A stretch of 64,000 nt of DNA from Smittia aterrima (taxonomy: Eukaryota; Arthropoda; Insecta; Diptera; Chironomidae): assembly GCA_033063855.1 (NCBI GenBank), contig CP093829.1:12927537-12991536 (forward strand), written 5' to 3'. Below, piece after piece: positions 48,092 through 61,000 of this stretch. The notes below the pieces were generated by a model. It was not told the origin of the DNA. It was given only the letters and a program-made list of their open reading frames with translations, and searched no databases. Numbering within the stretch: the stretch's first letter is position 1; every line of letters starts with the position of its first letter. The translations under genes and the position numbers were made by a program.

Positions 48092-51000
48092 TTAATGATT
48101 TGACGAAGGAGAAGAAGCAGATGACGATGGTGAGTGAGACGACGAAGGATTTTTCTGATTCTGCTGTTGCTGAAGTTGTTGTTGCATCTGATGATATGCC
48201 AAGTATGCGGTTGACTTTTCCATGCTTTGTCGCAATGACTCCAGTAGCAATGTTCGCTGCATGTACTCTGGATAAGTAAATTGAGGATTTTTTCCTGATA
48301 ACGCGGAAATCATAAATTGCATTTGTGCTGCATGATTGGACGCAAAGTCGGAAGTTGGTGGTGGCGTGAGTGATTTTGACGAATTGGCGAGGGATTTATC
48401 GAGAGATTTCGACAACGGTGGAGTTAACGACGAACTTTTCTTAGGATGAGGTTGAGCGAATTCCGAAGTTCGACTAAAACTCTTAGGAATCAACATCGGT
48501 CTTTGAGGTTGTTCAGAAGAATTTACATTCTCTTCGAGTTTAATTTCAGTCACGAGCTTATCTCTATCGTCTTTCGTCGATATTTCCGTTGCGCTTCCTT
48601 TACCGGATTCTTTTTTACGCCCAGCCGAGCTTTTCTCGGTACTAATCTGCTTTCCAGTAAGAGGCATAATCGATTCGAGAAACGCTCGCTGAAAACTTTC
48701 TCTCGATTCAGTTAAAGCTTTTGCGATTGGCGGTGGCATATTTTGATTTGCGTTAAAGAGAGCTGGACTAGGAACTAAAGCTGGCAACAACGGAGAAGTT
48801 TTTCTTGATTCTGTCGATGGTTTCTTATCAGTCGGAGAGGTGCTGGGAGTTTTTGCAACTGGCGCTTGAACTGTTGCTCCCGTTTTAGCATCTTTTTCCT
48901 CCGATAATTTTATGATTTCAATGTTGTTATTAACGATGCTTTGTTTTTGGCTTCGTAACTGTTCTTTCTTATTTTCCTCTTGTTCGTTTGTGATTGTTAC
49001 GGATAAAGACGATGGGAAATTTATGTTGTTTAAAATTGAAATGGCTTTTGAGTCGGTCTCATTGCTCTTCGTTGGCGAAGGTGATTTACGTTTCGAGCTC
49101 ACTGGAGAAGCTTTATCAGTCGATGGACGTTTTCTCGAGTTGTCAACTGTAGTCTTCGGTGAGTTTGTTGACGATTTAAGTGGCGGTGAGATTTTTCCCG
49201 CGTTTGGTGCACAAAACATAGATTGTAAAAATGCATTGTAACGTCCAGGGTCAGCATATTTAAACTGCGGCTTTTGATCAAAATTCGGAGTGTACGAGGG
49301 ACTGCTGGGAACATAAAAAGGCGTGCGACAACCATAAGAGGTCTGCATGTTCTCAGGGATATTCGTTGGCATTTTAATCGGATTGCCATATGGTTTAAGA
49401 ATGTGCGTGGGTGTAGGAAGTGAAGCATTTGATTTCATCTTTGGCGGCAAAGGTTGAGCAAACCCATCAACTAATTTCGTTTGAGGTGTTGTTGATTCCT
49501 TCATGATAGGTTTGCTGACGATTGGCGACTTTGGACCGTAAACTCTGTGACTGTGGCCCGGATCGCAAACTTTTGTTACACTAATTTCGCTTGATGGCGA
49601 AAAATCTTTTTTAGCTTCTGGTTTTTTAATCACGAAAGCTGTTGGAGAAATTGCCGATTGCGCGAGTTGAGATGAAGATACTGACGATGGTTGCTTTGGA
49701 AGGAGCAATGGAAGCTTCTTCGGTTTGCATGGAATGTTCCTCTGATTAACATTCGTTGGCTTATCTACAGGTGGCGGTGGCGCTTGTTCAACACTTGGTG
49801 GGGATTTGATTTCTGGTTTGTTTATCTCCTTGGTAGCCTTCGCGTCTGCTCGCTGCTGAGCTTGTAATATCTCACTCTTTACCTTGCTCAACGATGGCTT
49901 GCTTCCCAAAGGCTTCGGTGACATATCAAAAGTTATTTCGTGCCCATCACCAGTCTTTGTGAACAGAAACTTGTTTCCTTCACCTACAGATTTCATTTCA
50001 TGAAACTTATATTTTTTAGTAGTCGATTTAACCGGTTCTTTGCTTTTGCGTTTATTAATGCTGCTCTCCGTTTGTTTTTGCGATAAATTATTTCTGTTGA
50101 TAGTCGAAGGAGAGCTGAGGCCCGCTTTGCTTGCATTCGCACTTGTCTTTGCTTCCAAAATCTTCCTCGCTGTCAACTGGAATGTGTTGAGGAAACCAAG
50201 CTTTTGCTGATCGATATCATCATCAAACTCGTATTCGTCTCGCTTCGAATCAATTGTTGGTTGAGGTTTCTCCTTGTCAATTGAATATTTTGGCAATAAG
50301 TTTTCGGGCTTATTCTTCTTTTCCTTCTTATGCTTATGTTTTACTTCTGATTTTGGCGTTGAATTCGCAGTGTTCTTTACAATGCTCACGTTATTATTTG
50401 AAGCGTCGAACTTGAGTTTAATTGTTTCGATGCGGGGAGCATTTGGTGGATAATCTGTCGACCGAGGTTTCAATCCGCTTTCTAATTTATTATTTCCATT
50501 CTCTGGCTTTCTCCCAATAGCTTCAACTTCTTCCTTGAACGAAACACTCTTCTTCTTCGTGGAAATTTCATCTGCAACGTTCGGAATTGTCGTTGTCGGA
50601 GACCTGCGCAGTGCAACTTCAGGCAGCTCGTCGCACTTTGAGTTTTTCGCAATGATTCGGAAGAAGAACGGCATTGGAGCTTCCTGTGATAGAAAATTTA
50701 ATAAGCAAACTTATCGTCGAAAGTTTAATTCTTTGATCTTTACCTTCTTCCAAGTGTAAATGTAAGCGACGTCCATCAATGTGTAATGCTCGGGCAGTAC
50801 AATCGTCTTAACTTTGTAGCTGATTTCCACGTTAAATTTATTACTGTTGATGTGGAATTTGCTGACAATAAATTTTTTGAGATGCTCGACTTTGAAAATC
50901 GCTGGACAATTTAAATATTTGGGTTTCAAAAGATTTTGAATATCTTCGTCTGTCTCTAAGCCTCTCAAAGTTCTGCGGGATAAAAACAATTTAAATAAAA

Positions 51001-51975
51001 TGGAAATTTAAATTGCGGTTCAATTTTGTGCTTACTCTTTCTCAGCATAATCAAGTGACAGCGACATTAGATCCAACGGCCCGAGTATCAAATGCTCAGT
51101 GTCGTCTCCTCTTTCTTCAGGCGATGCAAGTTTTGCTTCTTCCGGCCATTGACGATAAAATGCTCGACGTCTCATCAGCTCTTTTTGATATAAACCCGGC
51201 ACGAGTTTATAAACAATCGACTGAATCGTAGCGTCAAATCTGAGGTAAAATGTATTTAGTGACGTCATAAGAAAATATTTTTAATGTTTCCTCAACTTCC
51301 TTCCTTAACACAAACACTAAAGCGAAGTTGATTCTCACACAAACAATAAAATAAAATTCTTAGAACTTACTTGATGTTAGTCTTTGATTTGTTAATGCTC
51401 ATGTCGCATTGCGGACAGCATTTCTCTTTGGCGAGATGTTTCATTAGACAACTGTGACAATAAGTGTGCAAACACTCGACTATTGTCGTTGCCTCGATCA
51501 AATAGCCACGACATAAGAAGCAAGTAATGTATGGATGAACATCGGCAAGTGAGATTTTCTCTGATCTATAACCGGCAGCTGTTGCTTTGTCGTTTTCGAT
51601 GACTTTTAGTTCAGATTTCGTATGTGCAACGATAGACGGAGACATTGTCACGTTCTTAGCGATAAAATTGTTTTTAATCGCAGAAATCTGCATCGCGTGG
51701 TTTGCTTGATTATGAATCGTTTGCGTAGGCGTTGAATGGACATTTGTGGGTTGAGGTGGATTAGGTTTGATAGCAACCACGTTATGTGTTACTCCAATGT
51801 TCATTTTCTTGGGTGGCATTGTCGTCAAAGGGCTCATGATTGTCTTCGTAATCTTCGGCAACTGGTTTGACATTTTATTGTATCCACAATGTTGTTTCGA
51901 TGGATAAATTTGAATCTTTTCTATCTTTCTTGGATCCATTTTATTAAAGATTTCCTTGTTAGCTATTTTTACCAT
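48092..51975 (-). CDS. Psc: Polycomb-group RING-RAWUL protein, Psc-like
   Basis: Core subunit of PRC1 and related to vertebrate BMI1/MEL18 (PCGF). Exons 51371-51975, 51036-51239, 50744-50972 and 48092-50683 give 1209 residues. Seen: a 150-residue N-terminal extension rich in N, T and P; a complete C3HC4 RING (152-192: CFLC, CLH, YCHSC, CCPQC); VYKLVPGLYQKELMRRR; GDDTEHLI; a RAWUL domain (CPAIFKVEHLKKFI, YTLMDVAYIYTWKK); then about 850 residues of basic, proline-rich disordered tail ending in a glutamine/serine-rich stretch. RING and RAWUL wording match Drosophila Psc closely. The exon holding the start stays open upstream to its acceptor at 51997, so translation may begin in an earlier exon. 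Its intron positions in the conserved part match those of its neighbour, consistent with tandem duplication. Confidence 0.87.
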
Positions 51976-52998
51976 ATTACGATAATGTCCGATAAATCTG
52001 TAAGAGAGAGAGGAAAAGAAATGTCATGAGAATCATTGAAATAAGGAACTGAAGGTCTCGTCTTCTCGCTGTCCCCTGTTCTCGAGAACCGCGCGTAATA
52101 TCAATTGCTTGATGTGTTGCTATGCATTCTCATATAATTATCCCTTAACTCGACCCGATGAGCTCTTAAGAGAAATGAACAAATGAAAAAGCGCTACTCG
52201 CTGTAAAGAAATTTTTCTGTTCTCCCCAGTGTCGTTTTCGTTTGTTCGCTTTTGTACAATGTTCTGAGTTGAAAGCAGGAGATATTTTCTCTGCAAAATT
52301 TGCTTTTCGGGTTGTACGTATCAACGAAAAAAGAGAAACACATTTGAGTGAAGCATATGCGCGCACACACATTCAAAGCAATTTATTCTTCTATTCACGC
52401 TGTCGGCGAACGAAAAGAGAATAAATAGAAACATTTCAATGCAAAGACACATTAGAAACGGTGTCGATATTTCAAATATTTTGATAGAAATATTTAGATG
52501 TTTCTACTTACTTTTAATAATCAATCCACAAGATATTTGCTGCTTGTCTTCATCACTGATGGAAACACGAGGTTGCTCTCAAAAACAGATTTCCGTTTCA
52601 AGACTTTGTACAAAACTAACCCCCTTTGCCTTCAATGGGAACTTTCAAATGTGTTCAACAATCCAAATAACTCGCGTTGTAATATCCAACACACACCATA
52701 ACATTAACTCCAATACAGTCGCAAGTTTTGTCTTTCGAATAATCTCTGAGGCAAATATTGAAGACTAAATTATAGATGCTCGTCTAGCTCAAAATATTAC
52801 CAAAGAATTTTAATTAAAACTTTGAGATCGCTTGCAAAGTTTGCCGCTTAATGCAATCAAATGAGTGAAACAACAATTGAGCACTTATATTTTCTCGATT
52901 ACGAACTACTCTCCTCGACGTCATAAACGAAACTGAGGCAACGAATTATATTTTCAGTATTTTTCGTTTCGTCCAATACACAAAAGCAAAGCCGAACG

Positions 52999-53009
52999 TA
53001 TATAAAAGG
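52999..53009 (+). promoter_or_regulatory. Strong TATA-box candidate
   Basis: TATATAAAAGG in a locally less AT-biased setting on the plus strand, placing a start near 53030. It might be a distal promoter of misshapen, about 5 kb upstream of its first coding exon, or belong to an unannotated transcript. The motif is seen; its function is inferred. Confidence 0.25.
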
Positions 53010-54608
53010 AACAACGCAGCTGGTAAGAGAAGTAGAGAACGAAATAAAAACTTCCCCACCATTTTTCCTCACAACGTTTATTTTCCTTTCGCTCTTGCTC
53101 GTCGGGTCTTCGATGATTTTCTGTTTCAATCCAACGCATTGCCAATGTTGGATCACTCGGATCGCGCTCTACTGTGTTTGTCTGCATTTTACGATTCGTT
53201 GTACATAAGGGTGATTTAATAGAAGCCTTCGAAATGAATAACGAATATATTTTATTAAAGAAAAAGTTTTACCTTAAAATAATAGGAAACGAATTTTTGA
53301 TGGAATTTATAAAATTAAAAGAACATTGTAGTATTGTGGGGTATCCAAAATGGATATCTAGGAATTGGAGTCGGCTTGGGGGATTTGAGAAATTTTGTAA
53401 TTTAATTAAAGTTTTGAAAATTTTCTTTTATAAATATTTCTAGTAACTTCAAGATCTTATCGCATATGTTAGTCTTAACCCTTTGAAATATTTGTCGTCC
53501 CACAACTTCCGAACAAGCCCCATCACATTTTTTGCAATGATTTTGCCTCCAACGTGATAACCGTGTCGTCAAACTTCCAATCCATGTTAAAATATGTAAA
53601 TATTTTGTTGAAAGTGTGTTCAGAATGATTAAAATTTGTTTTTGTGTTTGTGTCTGCGTCTTTTTGAAAAGTTAGCAATTTATTGTGAAAAAAAAAGAGA
53701 AAAAAAATTGTCACCGGACAATTTTAAAAAGAAAAATATTTTAATTTTTTTCTTGAATTTTTAAGTTTTAATTAAAATAATTTTCCCTCCAATATTATTA
53801 AAATCACTTGCAATCCTTCTCAACTCAATTTTGTTTGCTTTTTCCCGCTTGCTTTTTCCTCTTCGTTTCGTGCTTATGTATAGTACACTCGCACGTATAT
53901 AACTAAATAATTTCTATGTACAAACGAACACACAAGCCTCGACGATATTTTCAGTTTTATTCAAGGGGATCGTCTAGAAGCTTTGAAAAGTGAATCGTCG
54001 CATTTTTCATGAAACGAGGGAGTTTGATGAATCGTACATTCTGAATTTTACGGAGAACTAATCATTTTGAAGCGATAGGAAAGTTTCTATATCTGTCGTT
54101 TGTCGATTTATTTACGATGCGGAGGAGAAAGTTATTGCCTCGCTCTCTTGGTGTGAGTTTCACGACTTTTTGTGAAAAAGATTTTTTTGACCTCCTCGTA
54201 CAATTTTCTTTTTCTTTAGTTTTTTTTTGCTCGTTTACAAAACTCTTTGGTCATGCATTGTGTTTTTATCAATGTCGCTTTTTTATACTTTGCATTTCGT
54301 TTTCAGTCGCTTATGCCAGCACTTGTCACGTTTGCCTCTACGGACAATTTAGGAAGCAAGCGACTTTTATTTTAAGGTGAAGAATGCGCGGTAACTCGTG
54401 GAATCTCATAATTTTGATGAGCGCGTGATAAATTTCAAATAAGGATCACGTAGCAACAAAACGAAAACCTTCCGTTGAGATTAAATTATTTGTAAAATTC
54501 GCGTTGTTTAAGTAATAATCGGCTATCAGAAAGAAAATTTGATAAATTTTTCGGGTGTTTAGTTTTGCAATAAATTTATTTAAAGGATTAGAATATTTAA
54601 ACTTGATT

Positions 54609-54731
54609 AAGATTTTAAGAGGACCCGGAAACGGCTAACTATAGCCGTAGGGGGCAGCTAATAATTTCTGCTGGCAATAAAGCACTAAACGCTAACGCAA
54701 TCCTTAGTACATAAAAAAAAAGATTTTAAGA
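54609..54731 (+). mobile_element. Short A-tailed retroposed insertion with 12-bp target-site duplication
   Basis: Identical 12-bp direct repeats AAGATTTTAAGA flank the insert (54609-54620 and 54720-54731). Between them is an insert of about 99 bp that begins GGACCCGG, contains a perfect 7-bp hairpin (ACGGCTA/TAGCCGT, 54630-54647), is clearly more GC-rich than its surroundings, and ends in a run of A. This is the hallmark of target-primed reverse transcription. It could be a 5'-truncated non-LTR element, a very short SINE, or a retroposed small RNA; I do not recognise the family. Confidence 0.7.
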
Positions 54732-57700
54732 AGTTAGCAATTCTTTTTTCTTGATTATAGTTTTTCTATCTCGTTTACAAGAAGGTTATTTAACATTGTG
54801 AGAAAGATGAGATTAATAAAAAGAAGAAAAAAACTTCGTTGTGACCGGCAAGCAATTTACAAACCTATTTAATTATTTATTTAAAAAATGTAATATGGAG
54901 AGAATCTTCTTGTTTAAAAACTTAAAGTCAAGGGTTGATGAAGGTAAACAAAAAACAAAGGAATAAAATTATTTGATTTTTTAAAATTCAAATATTTTTG
55001 ATTATGATGGTAAAACGAACGACAATTCGTGGATGTGTTGCTAATCGCTAAACACGAAGACTTTTTGAACTTATTAATTTATTTGCGAAGATAAAATCGC
55101 AAGCGAGTTTCTTTGCGAGTTTGTTGACGAAAAAACATAAAATAACTCGACGACTAATCAATAAATAATAAACTAATAATTTTAAATGTTGAATAAACAA
55201 TAATTTTTTTTATAATTAATATATCTAGTAGCTAGATCTACAACATGAATTAGCTTAATTATAATGCAAAATTTCTACACTCTATCATTTAAGAATTTTA
55301 TTTTTTCGTCCTCGAAGATTGAGATCATAAAAATCCAAAATTTAAATCTTTTGGGCCGAAGCTTCAAATTTTCTATTTACCAAGGTATTAAGTTATAAAT
55401 TTCAGTTAAGTAAAAGTGCCGAAATATTTTTCATTGAAACGTCTACGCTCGTTGATTTATTGGTTCATTTTCTTTGAAGCTTTCATATCGTTCCCCTCAA
55501 CATGAGTCGCACGAGTCTCGAAGAACTCACTTCGTTTCTCCACTTTGAGATTTTGTTATGCGCAGACGAGGAAAAAAACTTTACTCATTCGGGTTATCGA
55601 TTTTATTTCATCTAGAAACTTTGTAAATAATTTATTCCAAAAGTTATTTCTGATAGCAGTCGCGCTTGTGGAAATATGTATAGAAGATCACAATGATGTT
55701 TTTTTGACTTAATGATAATTATTTAAGAGCTATCGAATTTATATTTTAGAGAAATAAGAATGAAAAATGAGGGCTCGCCATTGGAATATTGCGAGCAGAG
55801 TTCTTTATTGCTAAATCAAACTTTAAAAATTGATGCTCAAGAAATTCTGTGAAACAATTGAAATTCTAGACGTTCATGTTTTCCCTGAAGAGACTATTCG
55901 TGTAAGAGAATATCGGTTCAAAGAAGAAACTTCTTCAATGTACTAGCGGGCAGTTCTTCTTCTTGCTTGAATAAATTCTTTCCTTGAACTAACAAAAAGC
56001 GAGTTTTACAAGCGAAGCTCAATTTCGAAAGATACGCGATATCTCATTCGAATTGCGAAAGATAAGATAAACAAATCTTGTCTTGTGAATTCTGCTGAAA
56101 CAAAAAGTTAATTAATACGCAAGAACAGAATGTTAAGAGCAAATATGTTTTTCGAATAAAAAAAATTAATCTCGAATAAATTTTAATATAAATTTTTATG
56201 ACAAATCAATTAGGTAGAAATCTTCAATTGAGTAAGGATTGTTTGAAAAGCTAACAATAAATGTTTTCGCTGATTACAAACTAGAACAAAGAATATTTCA
56301 AAAAACATTTGTCATTATCGCCATTATATTTTTTTATTACTAAATCTTAATAAATCACTTTCAACTGATTTTGAATATACATGAGATTACGAAACAATAT
56401 TTTCCTATTAAAACTGATTTCTTACTTATATTTGCGAAAATTTATAGACTTTTATTTTCGAACTTTAAATTGGTTAACATTTTGTTTCAATGAGAAAAAG
56501 AACTTGCGAGTTCGTCTAAATTAAAACGCTCCCAAGATGAAACACGAAGTGAAATCTCGCTATGCGCACATTAGCAAAAGATGTTGAAAGTATTGGTTAA
56601 TTACGTTAGCAGTAATTTCAATTTCCCGTTTTCTTCTATTGTTAAACTCTTAAGAATAAATTATTTAGAAACTTTTCCTCATTGAAAAAAAGATTTGAGG
56701 TTTTGAGACATTCATATTTATCGCATAGTTTTCCATTTTGACAAATTTTCGAGCAATTAAATTTTATTAAATAAAATATATTAGCCATCTCTCCTAATAA
56801 AACTTATTCAGGAATTTTTATACAAAATCTTTTTAAGTTAAAGCGACTTTCGATTTTTCTTTGAGAAATTCTAAGAACGAAAAATATTTCGAAATTTCAC
56901 AATGGCGGTCGAATTTATTTTCGGTGTTCTTCAAATCGTTTCAATTTTGAGTTAAATCTCAGTAAAGAAAAATTCTTTTCATTTTGTCGAGATTTGTACA
57001 AAATATTATTAATTACAGGAAAAATGTTTTCATTAGAACTTATTCACACGAAAACTTAATTTTTAGGAAAAAGCAAGATTAACTATTTGATGAAATATGT
57101 ACAAATGAAAATGAATAAACGTTTAAAAAGCATGTTTATAAGACTCCCTTAATTGATCATTGAATTTGAGTCATCAAATAATTTTTGTTTTTGTTTTAAT
57201 TTGTTTCATTTCAGAATAATGAAAACTTTTCATTGAAAAGCTTTATGAATGAAATGTTGGAAGATTTATACTCAAGCTCCGCGAAGAGTAACGAAAAGAA
57301 ATAAATTTATTAAACTCAAACGTCTGTTATATTTTTTTTGAAAATTTCAACGCTATCTTTCGGGATTTTTCCCTGAAATCTATTAGCTGATTTCTGTAAG
57401 TACTATCGTGGATATTTGAATTTTCATGTTTACATTTGTGTTTACATAAACAAACACGTCACGCTCGTGAGTGCTAACAATTTACATACTATGTTCCGGC
57501 AACTTCATCTGTATCAATCCTGGACTGTCAAAAAGATTCTGATCTCAAAACTAACTTTTCAATGCACGGAAAATCGGTACAAGCATTGAAAACCAGCGAA
57601 TGTTATCAAATTGTCGCTAATTTTTCAGACAATAAAACGTTTTTTTTAGAGTTCTAAAGTTTAACGACTTTTTTAAATGAGCTTTGCAAAGTTAGGGGGA

Positions 57701-58079
57701 ACTGAACGAGCTCCGTTTTGGTTTATTGAAGTCGCCCGTTTTCGACGAGATTAGTAAATTAAATTCTTAAATCTTGTTTTAGTCTCATTATTTGTGTCAC
57801 TTTCATCATGAAAGTGCCATAAACGTAATAATTAAATACTGCTGAAGTCAAATATCTTCAATTCGTCTTTTCCAGACAGTGCGCGAGTCGTGAATAGTGA
57901 ATTTTACAAATCCATCCTATCAAACCGAGAAAAGTAAAATTTTCCGACAAATTTTCATGAAGAATCGCTCTCTAAAGGTACCGCGAATTCATTAACCAAT
58001 TATCTGCTGATGTGAATCATATCACAATCGACGAGGGAGAGTTAACGTTCGAAAAGAAAATCAAGAAAAGTAAAAAAAC

Positions 58080-61000
58080 ATGGCGATGCCCAGTTGCTCT
58101 TTGGATGATATCGATTTGGCCGCGTTGAAGGTGAGTCGGGTTCCGCAAAGTGCTGAGATTGCGAAAGTTCAATGCAACTCCTGTCTGATAATTCAAACTT
58201 GAGTTAACGGTGTCGTGAAGTCGTCTCATGAAATTCATTTATAAGAACAATAGGTGTGGTCGGATATTTTTTTCTAGAGAAAAGAAAGAAAATGATGAAT
58301 CTGAGAAAACAAAAAACATCATCTCTAAACACACACGCACAAATGTACACGACACGCAGTTCTAAACCCTCGCCCAAGTGCACGAAGCATTGTTATCATA
58401 ATAAAGATTTTTTTGACTCTTATTCTCGATTTTAGGAGCCAGCTGGCATCTTTGAGTTGATCGAAGTCGTCGGAAATGGAACGTACGGACAGGTTTACAA
58501 GGTTAGTTGGTTTTGCAAATCGTCGCGCACGCAGATAATTGTTGAATCGGCAATTGTTACTTACAGGGACGGCACACGAAAACCGGTCAACTTGCTGCCA
58601 TCAAAGTCATGGATGTGACTGAGGATGAAGAGGAAGAAATTAAATTAGAGATCAATGTGCTGAAAAAGTATTCTAATCATCGTAACATCGCAACCTACTA
58701 TGGTGCATTTATAAAGAAATCGCCGGCGGGCAAAGATGATCAACTTTGGCTTGTGATGGAGTACTGCGGTGCTGGCTCCGTTACCGATCTTGTCAAGTCT
58801 ACAAAAGGTCAAAGTCTGAAGGAAGAATGGATAGCATACATCTGCCGTGAGATCCTGCGCGGTCTGAGCTACCTTCACAGCAATAAAGTCATTCATCGCG
58901 ATATCAAAGGCCAAAACGTTTTGCTAACTGATAATGCTGAAGTAAAACTCGTAGATTTTGGTGTTTCTGCTCAGCTTGATCGAACAATCGGGCGGCGAAA
59001 TACTTTCATTGGTGAGTTTCAAATCATATAATTTAAGAAATTATGCTTATCATTTGTTTTATTTTAGGAACCCCTTACTGGATGGCTCCAGAAGTCATCG
59101 CTTGTGATGAGAATCCCGATGCCACATATGACAATCGTTCGGATCTGTGGTCGCTGGGTATTACAGCGTTAGAAATGGCAGAATCTCAGCCTCCACTTTG
59201 TGATTTGCATCCGATGAGAGCACTCTTTCTCATTCCACGCAATCCACCGCCACGTCTCAAGTCAAAAAAATGGTCAAAAAAGTTCCATGGATTCATCGAC
59301 ACTGTTTTGGTAAAAGATTATCATCAACGACCATACACGGAACAGTTGCTGAAGGCTCCGTTCATTAAAGAACAACCAACTGAAAGACAAGTTCGTATTC
59401 AGCTAAAGGATCACATCGATAGATGTAAGAAGCGTAAGCAAGAGAAAGAACGAGAGGATTATCATTACTCTGGTAGTGAAAATGAAGAGGAAGAACCTCA
59501 GATTGCTGGTGAGCCATCATCAATCATCCAAGCTCCAGGAGGTGACACGCTTCGTCGTAACTTCCAACAAATTCAGGAAGGTCGTCCTACGAGTGGCGGC
59601 GAGCCAAATGGAGCAAACAATCGTAATCAAAAAGTTCAGCCACAGGCGATTCCGCCACGTGATAAGCCAGTGGAAGAGTCAGTGCCGTCAGCACGACCGC
59701 CAATGCCTCAAGCAGGTCATCGACTCATTGTCGTGCCCGATCCACCAGCTCAGAACCAGCACGCAAATCGACCATTGCCACCAACTCCTAAAAATGGGTC
59801 TTCATCTTCGGCTCATCCAGTTGCTCAGCCGCAACAAGCCCAACAGCAAACTCCACCACAGCGAAACTCTCAAAATCTCTTCAAACCAATGGTGAGTCAA
59901 CTCGGGTCGAATGATGATTTTAACGTCGATTTGCTTGTTAAAAATTATTTATTCGCTGTTGTCATCATCCGGTCTTTCTAAGAAGTCAAATGCGTTTTTT
60001 ATTACGCTACTCTTATCTTCTTGGATCACATTCTCGATAAGAGCTTTATTTAGGATTGAAGAATTCATAGAAAGAAGTTTAAAGTTTCTTTATTATGTTC
60101 TCTTCACTCATACGGACGGCACAAACAGTTCTTATCAATTTATTTATTTTCTCTTTTCATGTTTATTTTATCCAATAACGTTATGCTTGATTTGCGAAAA
60201 AATATGTTCCGTTCGATGTTGCAACGAATCCTCTGTTAACCGCTTTTATTCGCTTTTGAATAATTTTGTCCTCAACCCAAATTGATGTTCGTTGCTGGAA
60301 TAATTTGTAGCTCCCGCCACGTCGGCCAGAGGTAGGTTTAGTTCTTGACTTCGTTTGCTATTTAATTCTTTTTACAACTAATTTGTCGACGTTTATACTT
60401 GGAGTTAAAAATTGTAAATTTAATAGCTCCAAGTGCTGATCATCACAGAATTCATTCTAACTGCGTAACAAGCTCAAGCTTAGAACACAAGTTTACTTCG
60501 AAAATTTTGATCATCAATTCAATGTGTTGGCTGCATGTCCTCATTTTACTTGATTACTCGCTGCCGTCTATCTCTCTTTCTATCTCTCATCCTTATAATC
60601 AAACGTTTCCACTGAATGTTGCTTCAATAACTTTTACAAAGCCTTCGATTTTCAATTTAAGCCACAAATTTTATGACAAAGTTTAATTTTGGATTTTGTG
60701 TCTCGATTCTGTCTTTTTCCCTTTACTCTTCTGTCATAAACATTCAATTGCACACACAAACTCCCCCCATTTCAAAATCGATTAGGATTTGGACATGCTA
60801 GCAGCACAGTTAAATGAATTGGGAATCTCACCCCAACAGTCACAATCGCAACCTGAGGCCCCGCCACGCAGCAATCGATCGCAGTCATCGGCTCCTTCAT
60901 CTGGAAAACAAACAACAACGAGCATTAACAACAACAGCCAACCGGTCAATCCACTCGATCCAATCGATACATCGGATTCGGATAGTGAACCAGATGAACC

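Larger units (their letters stand above)
51998..58079. other. 6-kb region without coding exons upstream of Psc-like gene and misshapen
   Basis: Head-to-head flank of a minus-strand and a plus-strand gene. It should contain untranslated exons, promoters and enhancers of both. A strong TATA motif and a small retroposed insertion are listed separately. The open frames at 52439-52768, 53174-53443 and 54117-54380 have no domain and AT-driven residues; I treat them as chance. Confidence 0.5.
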
